A DNA stretch of 64,000 nucleotides from Burkholderia humptydooensis (GTDB lineage Bacteria > Pseudomonadota > Gammaproteobacteria > Burkholderiales > Burkholderiaceae): NCBI RefSeq assembly GCF_001513745.1, contig NZ_CP013382.1, positions 2,542,001 through 2,606,000 of the forward strand, in the 5' to 3' direction. Made by a program: the position numbers and the translations under genes. Below, in pieces: positions 30,711-38,948 of the stretch; the first letter of the stretch is position 1; each line of letters begins with the position of its first letter. The notes below the pieces were generated by a model that worked only from the letters and a program-made list of their open reading frames with translations, made no database searches and was not told the DNA's origin.

Positions 30711-31496
30711 TCAATACGCGCTGCCGCGCGTCGCGCCCGCCCGGTGCCCGAGCGTCTCGAGCAGATTCCCGAGCAGCCCCGACGCGCCGAAGCGGAACGT
30801 CGCGCTCGTCAGATAGCCGGAGCCGAGCTCGCGCTCCGCGAGCGACAGGTACTGCGCCGCATCCTGCGCGGTGCGCACGCCGCCCGCCGCCTTGAAGCCG
30901 ACCATGCGCCCCGCGACGCGGATCGTCGCGAGCATCACGGCCGCCGCGTCGAGCGTCGCGTTCACCGCGACCTTGCCCGTCGACGTCTTCAGAAAATCCG
31001 CGCCCTCCTCGATCGCGATCTCGCTCGCCCGGCGGATCGCCGCCGCGTCGCGCAGCTCGCCCGTCTCGAGGATCACCTTCAGGCACTGGCCGCCCGCCGC
31101 CGCGCGGCATTGCGCGACGAGCTCGCGCCCGACCCGCTCGTCGCCGTCGATGAGCGAGCGATACGGAAACACCACGTCGATCTCGTCCGCGCCGCGCGCG
31201 AGCGCATCGGCCGTCTCGCGCGCGGCCGCGTCCGGATCGGCCGCGCCGTGCGGGAAGTTCGCGACGGTCGCCACCGGCAGCACGAGCCCGTGCCGCGCGA
31301 GCGCCGCATGCGCCGCGCCGACGAAGCGCGGGTACACGCACAGCGCGGCGGGCGTGCCGACCGGCGTGTCGGCCGACGCGGCAAGCGCGGCGATGCTGTC
31401 GTCGGTGTCGTCGTCGTTCAGCGACGTGAGGTCGATCAGGTGCAGCGCCTTCAGCGCCGCTTCGGTCAATTGATTGCGATTCAACGAAAGCTCCAT
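30711..31496 (-). CDS. deoC: Deoxyribose-phosphate aldolase
   Basis: A 261-residue class I aldolase cleaving 2-deoxyribose-5-phosphate to acetaldehyde and glyceraldehyde-3-phosphate. The Schiff-base lysine is in ADFLKTSTGK; the second lysine is in GFKAAGGVRT; VFPYRSLIDGD is also typical. It starts 13 bases after nupC, so the two are one operon. The acetaldehyde released could feed the AdhP enzyme, though the genes are far apart. Confidence 0.95.
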   Translation of the reverse strand: MELSLNRNQLTEAALKALHLIDLTSLNDDDTDDSIAALAASADTPVGTPAALCVYPRFVGAAHAALARHGLVLPVATVANFPHGAADPDAAARETADALARGADEIDVVFPYRSLIDGDERVGRELVAQCRAAAGGQCLKVILETGELRDAAAIRRASEIAIEEGADFLKTSTGKVAVNATLDAAAVMLATIRVAGRMVGFKAAGGVRTAQDAAQYLSLAERELGSGYLTSATFRFGASGLLGNLLETLGHRAGATRGSAY

Positions 31497-31509
31497 GCGG
31501 GCACCTCGT

Positions 31510-32784
31510 TCAGGAAAGGGACAGGAACAGCCCGGCGATCGTCGCGCTCATCAGGTTCGACAGCGTCGCGGCCGCGAGCGCGCGCAGGCCGTAGCGCGCG
31601 ACGCCGGAGCGCATGCCGGGCTCGACCGCGGTGAAGCCGCCCGTCAGGATCGCGATCGACGAGAAATTCGCGAAGCCGCAGAGCGCGAACGACACGATCG
31701 CGATCGTCTTCGGCGCGAGCACCGGCAACCCGGCCGCGGCGACCTGCGCGGCGTCCTTCAGATAGGGCGACAGCGCGCCGTACGCGACGAACTCGTTCAG
31801 GATCAGCTTCTGGCCGATGAAGCTGCCGGCCACCGACGCATCCTGCCACGGCACGCCGATCAGCCACGCGAGCGGCGCAAACAGCGTGCCGAGCAGCGAT
31901 TGCAGCGTGACGCCGGCAAAGCCGAGCCAGCCGGCGACGAGCCCGACCATCGCGTTCAACAGCGCGATCAGGCCGATGAACGCGATCAGCATGGTACCGA
32001 CGTTCACCGCGATGCGCATCCCGACGCCCGCGCCGGACGCGGCCGCCTCGATCACGTTCGCCGCGCGCTTCTCGTCGAACTCGAGCGAATCGACGACGAC
32101 GCGCGAAGGCTCCGTCGTCGGGCACAGCATCTTGCCGAACAGCAGGCCGCCCGGAATCGCCATGAACGACGCGGCGAGCAGATACTCCATCTTCACGCCG
32201 AGCCCCGCGTAGCCGGCGAGCACCGAGCCCGCGACCGACGCCATGCCGCTCGACATCACCGCGAACACCTCGGTTGCGCTCATCCGCCGGATGAACGGCT
32301 TCACGAACGCGGGCATCTCGCTCTGGCCGAGGAAGATCGTCGCGACGGCCGAGCACGCCTCGATGCGGCTCACGCCGAGCAGCTTCGCCATCGCGGTGCC
32401 GACGATCCTGATCAGCCACTTCATCACGCCGACGTAGTACAGCACCGCGATCAGCGACGTGACGAACACGATCATCGGCAGCACGCGCAGCGCGAACGCG
32501 AAGCCGCCGTCGCCGAAGAGCGCGAACATCTTGTCGCCGACGAGGCCGCCGAACAGGAACGCGACGCCGTGCTGCCCCATCTCCAGCACGCTGTTGACCG
32601 CGTGCGCGGTCGCCGCGAGCGCGTCGCGGCCGACGGGCACGAACAACACGAGCGAGCCGATCGCGAGTTGCGTCGCGAGCGCCGCGACGACGGTGCGGGC
32701 GCTGATCGCCCGCCGGTTGATCGACAGCGCATAACCGACGCCGAGCAATACCACGATGCCACACAAGCTGCGCAAGATGTCCAC
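31510..32784 (-). CDS. nupC: Concentrative nucleoside transporter (CNT family)
   Basis: A 424-residue inner-membrane symporter importing nucleosides. CNT hallmarks are LGQSEMPAFVKPFIRRM, IPGGLLFGKMLCPTTE, KLILNEFVAYGAL and CGFANFSSIAI. It begins the nupC-deoC operon and supplies substrates to Cdd, DeoA and DeoC. No upstream regulator gene adjoins it. Confidence 0.95.
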   Translation of the reverse strand: MDILRSLCGIVVLLGVGYALSINRRAISARTVVAALATQLAIGSLVLFVPVGRDALAATAHAVNSVLEMGQHGVAFLFGGLVGDKMFALFGDGGFAFALRVLPMIVFVTSLIAVLYYVGVMKWLIRIVGTAMAKLLGVSRIEACSAVATIFLGQSEMPAFVKPFIRRMSATEVFAVMSSGMASVAGSVLAGYAGLGVKMEYLLAASFMAIPGGLLFGKMLCPTTEPSRVVVDSLEFDEKRAANVIEAAASGAGVGMRIAVNVGTMLIAFIGLIALLNAMVGLVAGWLGFAGVTLQSLLGTLFAPLAWLIGVPWQDASVAGSFIGQKLILNEFVAYGALSPYLKDAAQVAAAGLPVLAPKTIAIVSFALCGFANFSSIAILTGGFTAVEPGMRSGVARYGLRALAAATLSNLMSATIAGLFLSLS

Positions 32785-33135
32785 GAACGTACCTCGGAGA
32801 TGGGATGGAACGCCGCCGTCGCCGGCGCGACCGGTCCGGCTCGCCGGCCGGCTCGACCGGACGCGCGAGCCCGTTTATTCATCGGACGAGAACATAACGT
32901 GCGCGGGCGGCGAACGCCAGGGGTCGAATCGATCGGGGAACGAAAGATGTGCGCTCGCGCGTGCGGCGCGCGATTTCGGTTGTCGGCGGGATTTTGGTGA
33001 GGTAGGCGTGTGCGGTGCGGGGCACGCAGCCTGCGGCTCGCGCGAGTGACGAGTGACGAGTGACGAGTGACGAGTGACGATACAGCGAAGCGATGAAGCA
33101 ACGAGGCGGCAGCTTCGCCGCCCCGGTCCGTCGCG
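32785..33135. other. Intergenic region holding a 7-bp tandem repeat
   Basis: The region between nupC and the flavin/iron-sulfur fusion gene. Apart from the repeat at 33044-33078 I see no gene; the nupC promoter should lie near 32790-32920, where an AT-richer patch (TTTATTCATC, GAACATAACG) occurs. Confidence 0.5.
33044..33078. repeat. Heptanucleotide tandem repeat (GAGTGAC x5)
   Basis: Five perfect consecutive copies of GAGTGAC in non-coding DNA just past the 3' end of the 742-aa fusion gene. Such short repeats vary in copy number between Burkholderia strains. Confidence 0.97.
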
Positions 33136-35364
33136 CTACAGATCCAGCGTCACGCGGGGCGGCCCGCTTTGCGCATCGCCGATGCAATCCGGCGTCGCCA
33201 TGCAGACGAGCGCCATGCCCGGCGCGACCTCCGCGTCGACCGCACCGCCGTAGCGAACCCGTCCGCCGAGCACGCGCACCGCGCACGTGCCGCATGCGCC
33301 CGATCGGCAATTCGAATCCGCCGGCACGCCGTGCGCCTCCGCGAGTTCGAGCAGCGTGCCGTCGCGCGGCGTCCATTCGACCGTGCGCTCCGACCGGCTG
33401 AACACGACGGTCGCCGCGTGTTCGCCAGCCTGCCTGTCGGCTTTCGCGTCGTCTCTGTCGTCGTTCTTCTCGCCGCCACGCGACGCCGTGCGCCGAATGC
33501 CCGACGGCCCGAATGTCTCGAAGCGGATGCGCTCGTCGGGCACGTCGAGCGCGCGCAAACCGTCGTACAGCGATTTCATGAACGCCGCCGGCCCGCACAG
33601 ATAGAAGTCGTAGCTGCCGAACGGCAACACGCGCGTCAGCGCGTCGACGCTCACGCGGCCTGGCGACGCGTCGGTCGGCGCGCCGTTGGCGCGACTGTCG
33701 AACAGGTGCACCGACAACGCCGGATGCGCGCGCGCCGCATCGGCGAGATGCGCGGCGAACGGCCGCTCGGCGCCGCGCCGCGCGCCGTGCACGAAGTAGA
33801 TCCGCTTCGCGTGCGCATCGGCCGGCGCGCCCGCCGCGCGGTACGCGAGCGCGCCGTTGAGCATCGCGATCATCGGCGTGATGCCGATCCCCGCCGACAC
33901 GAACACGGCGGGCCGCGGGCTCGCCGCATCGAACGTGAACGCGCCGCGCGGCGCCATCGCATCGATGCGCACGCCGGGCCGCGCGTGATCGTGCAGCCAC
34001 GACGACGCTTTGCCGTCGCGCTTGACGCTGATCCGGTAGCGCCGGCCGTCGAATGCGTCGGACAGCGTGTAACTGCGGATCAGCGGCCCGGATCGCGCGG
34101 CCGCGGGCAACCGGATCGTCAGATGCTGGCCCGGCTCGAACGGCGCGAGCGGGCGCGCGTCGGCGGCTTCGAAATGGAACGAGCGGACGTCGGGCGTCTC
34201 GTCGCGCACCGCCGCGACGACGAGCGTGCGCCAGCGGGTGTCCGGCGACGGCGCGGAAATCACGGCGCAAGCCTGCGCCATCTCTTTCGTCGCCTGTGTT
34301 GCCTCCGACGCCTTCAATACTGTCGATGACGCCGACGATTCCAGCACTTGCGCCGATTCCATCCCCAACGAAGACGAAAACGCGCCCGCCCCGCTCCATG
34401 CCGCGAACTGCGGCGCGAACCGCGGCGCCGACCACCGCAACGGCAGCACCGCCGCGCTGCGCCGCACTTCGCGAATCCGCAAGCGCACGAGCCGCTGCGC
34501 GCCGTCGAACGCGGCGATCGCCGGCCCGTCCCAGACGATCTCCGCGTCGGCCGCGACGTACAGCAAGTCGCCTCGCTCGAAGTCGACGAACAGCAAACCC
34601 GCGCGCGGGTCGTGCAGCAGATTGCCGATCGTGTTGAAGAAGTTGTTGCCGCTGTAGTCGGGCGTCGTCAGCGTGCGGTCGTCGTCGACGCGCACGAAGC
34701 CCGGCGGCCCGCCGCGATGCGACACGTCGACGCCGCGCGCGCCGCCCGCCGCATCCGACGCGTTCGCGGTCGCGATGAAGAACGTATCCGCGCGCGCGAG
34801 CAGCGCGCGGTCGTCGGCGTCGAGCCGCGCGGCGCGGCGCTGAGGCGGCGCGGCGTCCGCCTGCCGAGGCGGCGCGGGCGTCGGCGTGCGGCTCTGGATG
34901 TACTTCGCGCAGTTGCCGAAGCTCTGGCCGACCGTCACCGACATCGCGTCGCCCGCGAGCGACGCGACGACGCCGTTGATCCGGTTGCGCCGCCGCGTAT
35001 GCAGCTCGATGCCGAGCCCGCCGAGCAGGCTGCCGACGCGCCAGTGGCCGGCGAGCGGATCGTCGCGCAGCGTGCCGCCCGCAATGTCGAGCGTGCGCGG
35101 CTGCGGCGACGACACGAAGCCCGGCGCGCCGACGCGCAGCGTCGCCCATGGCTGGCCGTCGCCGTCGATGCCGCCGACGACGAAGAACGGCAATTGCGCG
35201 AAGAACGCGCGATGTTGATCGGGCATGAATGTACGGATGCCGCGCCCGCCGGACACGGCGGCCGTATCCAGAACGCCCGCGCGCCGCTGCGCGGCGAGCT
35301 CGCCGTCGTGAAACGGCGCGACGGGCGGCGGCGCCTCGGGCGCCGCCGACGCAGGTTGCGTCAT
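33136..35364 (-). CDS. Multidomain PNPOx-like / ferredoxin reductase / [2Fe-2S] ferredoxin fusion
   Basis: A 742-residue probable redox protein. Residues about 20-335 form a duplicated pyridoxamine-phosphate-oxidase-like flavin-binding region (SGNNFFNTIGNLLHDPRAGLLF). Residues about 380-620 are an FAD/NAD(P) reductase (RSYTLSD, GIGITPMIAML, YDFYLCGPAAFM). The C-terminal 95 residues are a plant-type ferredoxin with SNCRSGACGTC and a fourth Cys in LVCMATP. The first domain may bind FMN or another cofactor and receive electrons through the chain. GAAGGAGAACGAC precedes the ATG at 35364. The longer frame upstream lacks domain similarity. Substrate is unknown. Confidence 0.9.
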   Translation of the reverse strand: MTQPASAAPEAPPPVAPFHDGELAAQRRAGVLDTAAVSGGRGIRTFMPDQHRAFFAQLPFFVVGGIDGDGQPWATLRVGAPGFVSSPQPRTLDIAGGTLRDDPLAGHWRVGSLLGGLGIELHTRRRNRINGVVASLAGDAMSVTVGQSFGNCAKYIQSRTPTPAPPRQADAAPPQRRAARLDADDRALLARADTFFIATANASDAAGGARGVDVSHRGGPPGFVRVDDDRTLTTPDYSGNNFFNTIGNLLHDPRAGLLFVDFERGDLLYVAADAEIVWDGPAIAAFDGAQRLVRLRIREVRRSAAVLPLRWSAPRFAPQFAAWSGAGAFSSSLGMESAQVLESSASSTVLKASEATQATKEMAQACAVISAPSPDTRWRTLVVAAVRDETPDVRSFHFEAADARPLAPFEPGQHLTIRLPAAARSGPLIRSYTLSDAFDGRRYRISVKRDGKASSWLHDHARPGVRIDAMAPRGAFTFDAASPRPAVFVSAGIGITPMIAMLNGALAYRAAGAPADAHAKRIYFVHGARRGAERPFAAHLADAARAHPALSVHLFDSRANGAPTDASPGRVSVDALTRVLPFGSYDFYLCGPAAFMKSLYDGLRALDVPDERIRFETFGPSGIRRTASRGGEKNDDRDDAKADRQAGEHAATVVFSRSERTVEWTPRDGTLLELAEAHGVPADSNCRSGACGTCAVRVLGGRVRYGGAVDAEVAPGMALVCMATPDCIGDAQSGPPRVTLDL

Positions 35365-35426
35365 GTCGTTCTCCTTCGCAAGGGTCCGGTGGCGGGCAGC
35401 GGCGGGCAGCGCCGCGCCCGGCGGCG

Positions 35427-36071
35427 TCAGGCCACGCGCAACCCCGCGTCGCTCGCGGGCATCGGCACGAAACCCGGCAACGCCTCGATGCGCGCGAGCC
35501 ACGCGCGCAAATTCGGGTAGGGATCGAGCGACACGCCGCCCTCGGGCGCGTGCGCGATGTACGCATACGCGGCGACGTCGGCGATCGTCGGATGCCCGCC
35601 CGTCGCGAAGCGCTTGCCGGCGAGCTCGGGCTCGATCACGTCGAACAGCCGCTGCGCGATCCGGATCGCGCTCGCGCGATCGAGCGGCGCGCCGAACAGC
35701 GTGACGAGGCGCGCGGCGGCCGCGCCGTACGCGATCGGTCCCGCCGCGAGCGACAGCCAGCGCTGCACGGCGGCCGCGCGCGGCGGATCGTCGGGCAGCC
35801 ACGACGGATCGCCGTAGCGCTTCGCGAGATAGACGAGGATCGCGTTCGAATCGAACAGCACGAACTCGCCGTCCTCGATGACGGGCACCTGTCCGAACGG
35901 ATTGAGCGCGAGAAATTCAGGGCGGCGGTTCGCGCCGCCGCGCATGTCGACTTCGACGAGCTCGACGGGCAGGCCGAGCAGCGACAGGAACAACTGGACG
36001 CGATGACAGTGGCCGGACAGCGGGCTCCGGTGGAGCCGGATCGGCGAGGCGGGCGGGCGGCGGGTGGACAT
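35427..36071 (-). CDS. Glutathione S-transferase
   Basis: A 214-residue GST. The N-terminal thioredoxin-like domain has LHRSPLSGHCHRVQLFLSLL with NPFGQVPVIEDG and DSNAILVYLA (glutathione contacts); the C-terminal helical domain includes HPTIADVAAYAYIAH. It precedes the fusion gene on the same strand (62-base gap) and is divergent from the LysR regulator, so it may be its target. Confidence 0.95.
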   Translation of the reverse strand: MSTRRPPASPIRLHRSPLSGHCHRVQLFLSLLGLPVELVEVDMRGGANRRPEFLALNPFGQVPVIEDGEFVLFDSNAILVYLAKRYGDPSWLPDDPPRAAAVQRWLSLAAGPIAYGAAAARLVTLFGAPLDRASAIRIAQRLFDVIEPELAGKRFATGGHPTIADVAAYAYIAHAPEGGVSLDPYPNLRAWLARIEALPGFVPMPASDAGLRVA

Positions 36072-36266
36072 GGGGCGGCACTCCTCGAACGAAGGGCGAA
36101 GCACAAAAAACAAGCGCCAAACGACGACGCAACACGGCGCAAACGCGCGGCGGCCGAGAGCGCCGGCCATCGGCGCGGCGCAGCGACGATCCGGCGGCCG
36201 ACACCCGCAGCGTAGCGCGCGCATCCCGTTCACATAAGATGGATAATTGCCGAAACACAATCCTTG

Positions 36267-37190
36267 ATGAATGGACAATCGGCAATGGCGGACATCCGCG
36301 ACGTGAACCTGAACCGGCTGGCGATCTTCGTCGCCGTGGTCGAGGCCGGCTCGCTGACGGCGGCGGCCGAACGGCTCGGCCTCGCGAAGACGATGGTGAG
36401 CACGCACGTCCAGCGGCTCGAGGCGGAGGTCGGCGCGAGCCTCGTCGTGCGGACCACGCGGCGGCTCAACGTGACGCAGGCGGGCCGCGCGTTCTACGAC
36501 GCGTGCCGCGACATCCTGCGAGCGACCGACGCGGCGCTCGCCGCGGTGGCGGGCGACGCGGGGCCGCTGCGCGGCACGCTGCGCGTGAGCGCGCCCGTCG
36601 ATTACGGCGCGCTCGTCGTCGCGCCAGCGCTCGTCGCGCTGCGCGACGCGCATCCGGCGCTCGACGTCGAATTGCAATGCGACGACCGCGTCGTCGATCT
36701 CGTGCGCGAGAACCTCGACGTCGCGATCCGGCTCGGCCGGCTCGCCGATTCGAACCATCGCGCGGTGAAGCTCGGCGGCTTCGAGCGCTGGCTCGTCGCA
36801 AGCCCGGCGTTCGTCGCGCGCCACGGCGCGCCGGCCGCGCCCGATGCGCTCGGCGCGCTGCCGTACGTGATGCTGTCGACGGTGCCGCGCACGACGCTCG
36901 AGCTCGCGAACGCGCGCGGCGAGCGCGCGAGCGTGCGTTGCAGGCGCGCGTTCGTGTCGAACACGGCGACCGCGTGCCGCGCGGCGGTGCTCGCGGGCGG
37001 CGGCTTCGGCGTCGCGACGAGTTTCTCGAGCGCCGGCGACATCGCGGCCGGCCGGCTCGTGCGCCTGCTGCCGGGCTGGTCGTTTCCGCCCGGCGACATC
37101 CACGCGGTGTTTCCGTCGGCAAGCCATTCGTCCGCAAAGGTGCGCGCGTTGATCGACGCGCTGAAGGTGCGGCTCGCGGCGTCATGCTGA
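36267..37190 (+). CDS. LysR-family transcriptional regulator
   Basis: A 307-residue regulator. The N-terminal winged helix (LNRLAIFVAVVEAGSLTAAAERLGLAKTMVSTHVQRLE) is followed by a type 2 periplasmic-binding effector domain of the PBP2_CrgA-like sort. The ATG at 36267 is used here; a TTG one codon earlier and an ATG at 36285 are alternatives. Divergent orientation with only about 195 bases to the GST suggests that it controls the GST and perhaps the redox fusion gene. Confidence 0.92.
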   Translation: MNGQSAMADIRDVNLNRLAIFVAVVEAGSLTAAAERLGLAKTMVSTHVQRLEAEVGASLVVRTTRRLNVTQAGRAFYDACRDILRATDAALAAVAGDAGPLRGTLRVSAPVDYGALVVAPALVALRDAHPALDVELQCDDRVVDLVRENLDVAIRLGRLADSNHRAVKLGGFERWLVASPAFVARHGAPAAPDALGALPYVMLSTVPRTTLELANARGERASVRCRRAFVSNTATACRAAVLAGGGFGVATSFSSAGDIAAGRLVRLLPGWSFPPGDIHAVFPSASHSSAKVRALIDALKVRLAASC

Positions 37191-37275
37191 AGGCGCGGGC
37201 CGCCGCGCAAGCGCGGGCCGCAAGCGCGCGACGGCTCGGAGCGACGGCTTGGAACCCAGCGCCGGCGCCGCCCGC

Positions 37276-37929
37276 TCACTTCGCCGCGAGAAACCGCAGC
37301 GTCCCGAGCAGCACCTTCCGGCAATTTCGCACCATCTTCTCCTCCGGATCGCGATAGCCGGTCAGCAGCCATGCCGCGCCGACGTTCGTCATCGCGCCGA
37401 CGAGCGCGAGCCCGATGATCCGCTGGTCCGCGCGCGCGTCGGCGTTCTCGCTCACCGGCCCGGCGAGCGAAATGATCATCTTGCCGAATTCGAGCAGATT
37501 CCGTTGATAGGTCGCATCGGTTTCCGCGCTCACGCCCATCACTTCGAGCAGCAGCACGCGCGCCGCGCACGTGTTGCGCAAAAACGCGAAGAACGCCGCG
37601 AGCCCCGCGTCGACCCGCGCCTCGAGCCCGTCGCGCGCGCCGCCGAGCGCGTCGACCGCCCGCGTCACCGACGCGCGCAACTGCTCCGCGTGATGCTGAT
37701 AGGTGCAGCGCAGCAACGCGTCGGCGCTGTCGAACGCCGCGTAGAAATAGCGGTCGTTGAGCTTCGCCTCCTGGCAGATCGCGCGCACTGTCGCCCGGCG
37801 AAAGCCGATCGTGCCGAAGATCCGCGTGCCCGCGCGAATCAGCGCGTCGCGGCGCTCCGCGGCGCGCGCCTCGGATGCGACCCCGCCGTATGGGCGGCCC
37901 TTCTTGCTGAGTTCGAGAGAGTTCTCCAT
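37276..37929 (-). CDS. TetR-family transcriptional regulator
   Basis: A 217-residue repressor with an N-terminal HTH (FGTIGFRRATVRAICQEAKLNDRYFYAAFDSADALL) and a helical effector domain. I chose the ATG at 37929: the alternative at 37944 would lie inside a perfect palindrome (37937-37958) that looks like the operator. It is divergent from the SDR-monooxygenase-hydrolase operon and probably represses it. Confidence 0.9.
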   Translation of the reverse strand: MENSLELSKKGRPYGGVASEARAAERRDALIRAGTRIFGTIGFRRATVRAICQEAKLNDRYFYAAFDSADALLRCTYQHHAEQLRASVTRAVDALGGARDGLEARVDAGLAAFFAFLRNTCAARVLLLEVMGVSAETDATYQRNLLEFGKMIISLAGPVSENADARADQRIIGLALVGAMTNVGAAWLLTGYRDPEEKMVRNCRKVLLGTLRFLAAK

Positions 37930-37936
37930 TTCGCTA

Positions 37937-37958
37937 TTTGACATCAGTCAATGTCAAA
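37937..37958. promoter_or_regulatory. Perfect palindrome, probable TetR operator
   Basis: TTTGACAT-CAGTCA-ATGTCAAA has perfect 8-bp arms directly in front of the TetR start and between the divergent units. It also contains TTGAC-ATCA-GTCAA (37938-37951), which fits the FNR/Anr pattern, so the identity of the binding protein is ambiguous. Confidence 0.7.
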
Positions 37959-38042
37959 ATTAAAGTGGTGACGGTTCACACCACATTTAAATCCGACATA
38001 TATCACGAGACACCACGAGACACCCTTAGGGAGGGCCGTCAG

Positions 38043-38948
38043 ATGAGGAATCTTTCCGGCAAGGTGGCGGCAATCACGGGCGCGGGCTCCGGCATGGGGC
38101 GCAGCCTCGCCGTCGGGCTCGCGCGGCGCGGCTGCCATCTCGCGCTGGGCGACATCGACGAGAGCAGCCTCGCGCAGACCGTCGCGATCTGCGCGGCGCA
38201 CGGCGTGAAGATCACGTCGCAGCGGCTCGACGTCGCGTCGCGCGACGCGGTGTTCGACTGGGCGCGCAAGACGCGCGATGCGCACGGCAAGGTCAACCTC
38301 GTCTTCAACAACGCGGGCGTGTCGCTCGCGGCGCCCGCCGAGACGGCGCGAATCGAAGACTTCGAATGGATCATGGGGATCAACTTCTGGGGCGTCGTGC
38401 ACGGCACCCAGGCGTTCCTGCCGTATCTGCGCGAATCGGGCGACGGCCACGTGGTCAACACGTCGAGCCTGTTCGGCCTCGTCGCGATGCCGACGCAAAG
38501 CGCGTACAACGCGACGAAGTTCGCGGTGCGCGGCTTCACCGAGGCGCTGCGCATGGAGCTCGAGCTCGAAGGTGCGCCGGTGGGCGTGACCTGCGTGCAT
38601 CCGGGCGGCGTCGCGACCAACATCGCCACCGCGTCGCGGATCGATTCGAGCATCGCGACGCTGACCGGTCAGGATGTCGAAACGCATCGCCGCGCGGCGA
38701 ACCGGCTCATCAACGCGACGACGCCCGAGGCAGCCGCGCGCCAGATCATCGCGGGCGTCGAGCGCAACGCGCGGCGCGTGCTTGTCGGCGCCGACGCGCG
38801 CCGCGTCGACAAGCTCGCGCGCCTGTTCGGCGCCGCGTACCAGGTCTTCGTGCTGCGCTTCGTGCGCAAGTCGCGCGCGCGCAACCTCGCGCGGCAACAG
38901 GCTGCGGCACGGCCCGCCCCCGTTACTATCAGCAAGGACCCCGCATGA
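38043..38948 (+). CDS. Short-chain dehydrogenase/reductase
   Basis: A 301-residue NAD(P)-dependent oxidoreductase. The cofactor motif is TGAGSGMG, NNAG follows, and the active site is Ser...YNATK. GGGAGGGCCGTCAG precedes the ATG at 38043. It starts an operon with a Baeyer-Villiger monooxygenase (ATGA overlap) and an alpha/beta hydrolase, a set that can turn an alcohol into a ketone, then an ester, then hydrolysis products. The C-terminal extension (about 245-301) is basic and may touch the membrane. Confidence 0.93.
   Translation: MRNLSGKVAAITGAGSGMGRSLAVGLARRGCHLALGDIDESSLAQTVAICAAHGVKITSQRLDVASRDAVFDWARKTRDAHGKVNLVFNNAGVSLAAPAETARIEDFEWIMGINFWGVVHGTQAFLPYLRESGDGHVVNTSSLFGLVAMPTQSAYNATKFAVRGFTEALRMELELEGAPVGVTCVHPGGVATNIATASRIDSSIATLTGQDVETHRRAANRLINATTPEAAARQIIAGVERNARRVLVGADARRVDKLARLFGAAYQVFVLRFVRKSRARNLARQQAAARPAPVTISKDPA

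Noticed and set aside
30386..30816. Two overlapping plus-strand open frames after the 59-aa gene
   Set aside because: Both are Arg/Ala/Pro-rich, lack ribosome-binding sites and run into the 3' end of deoC on the other strand.
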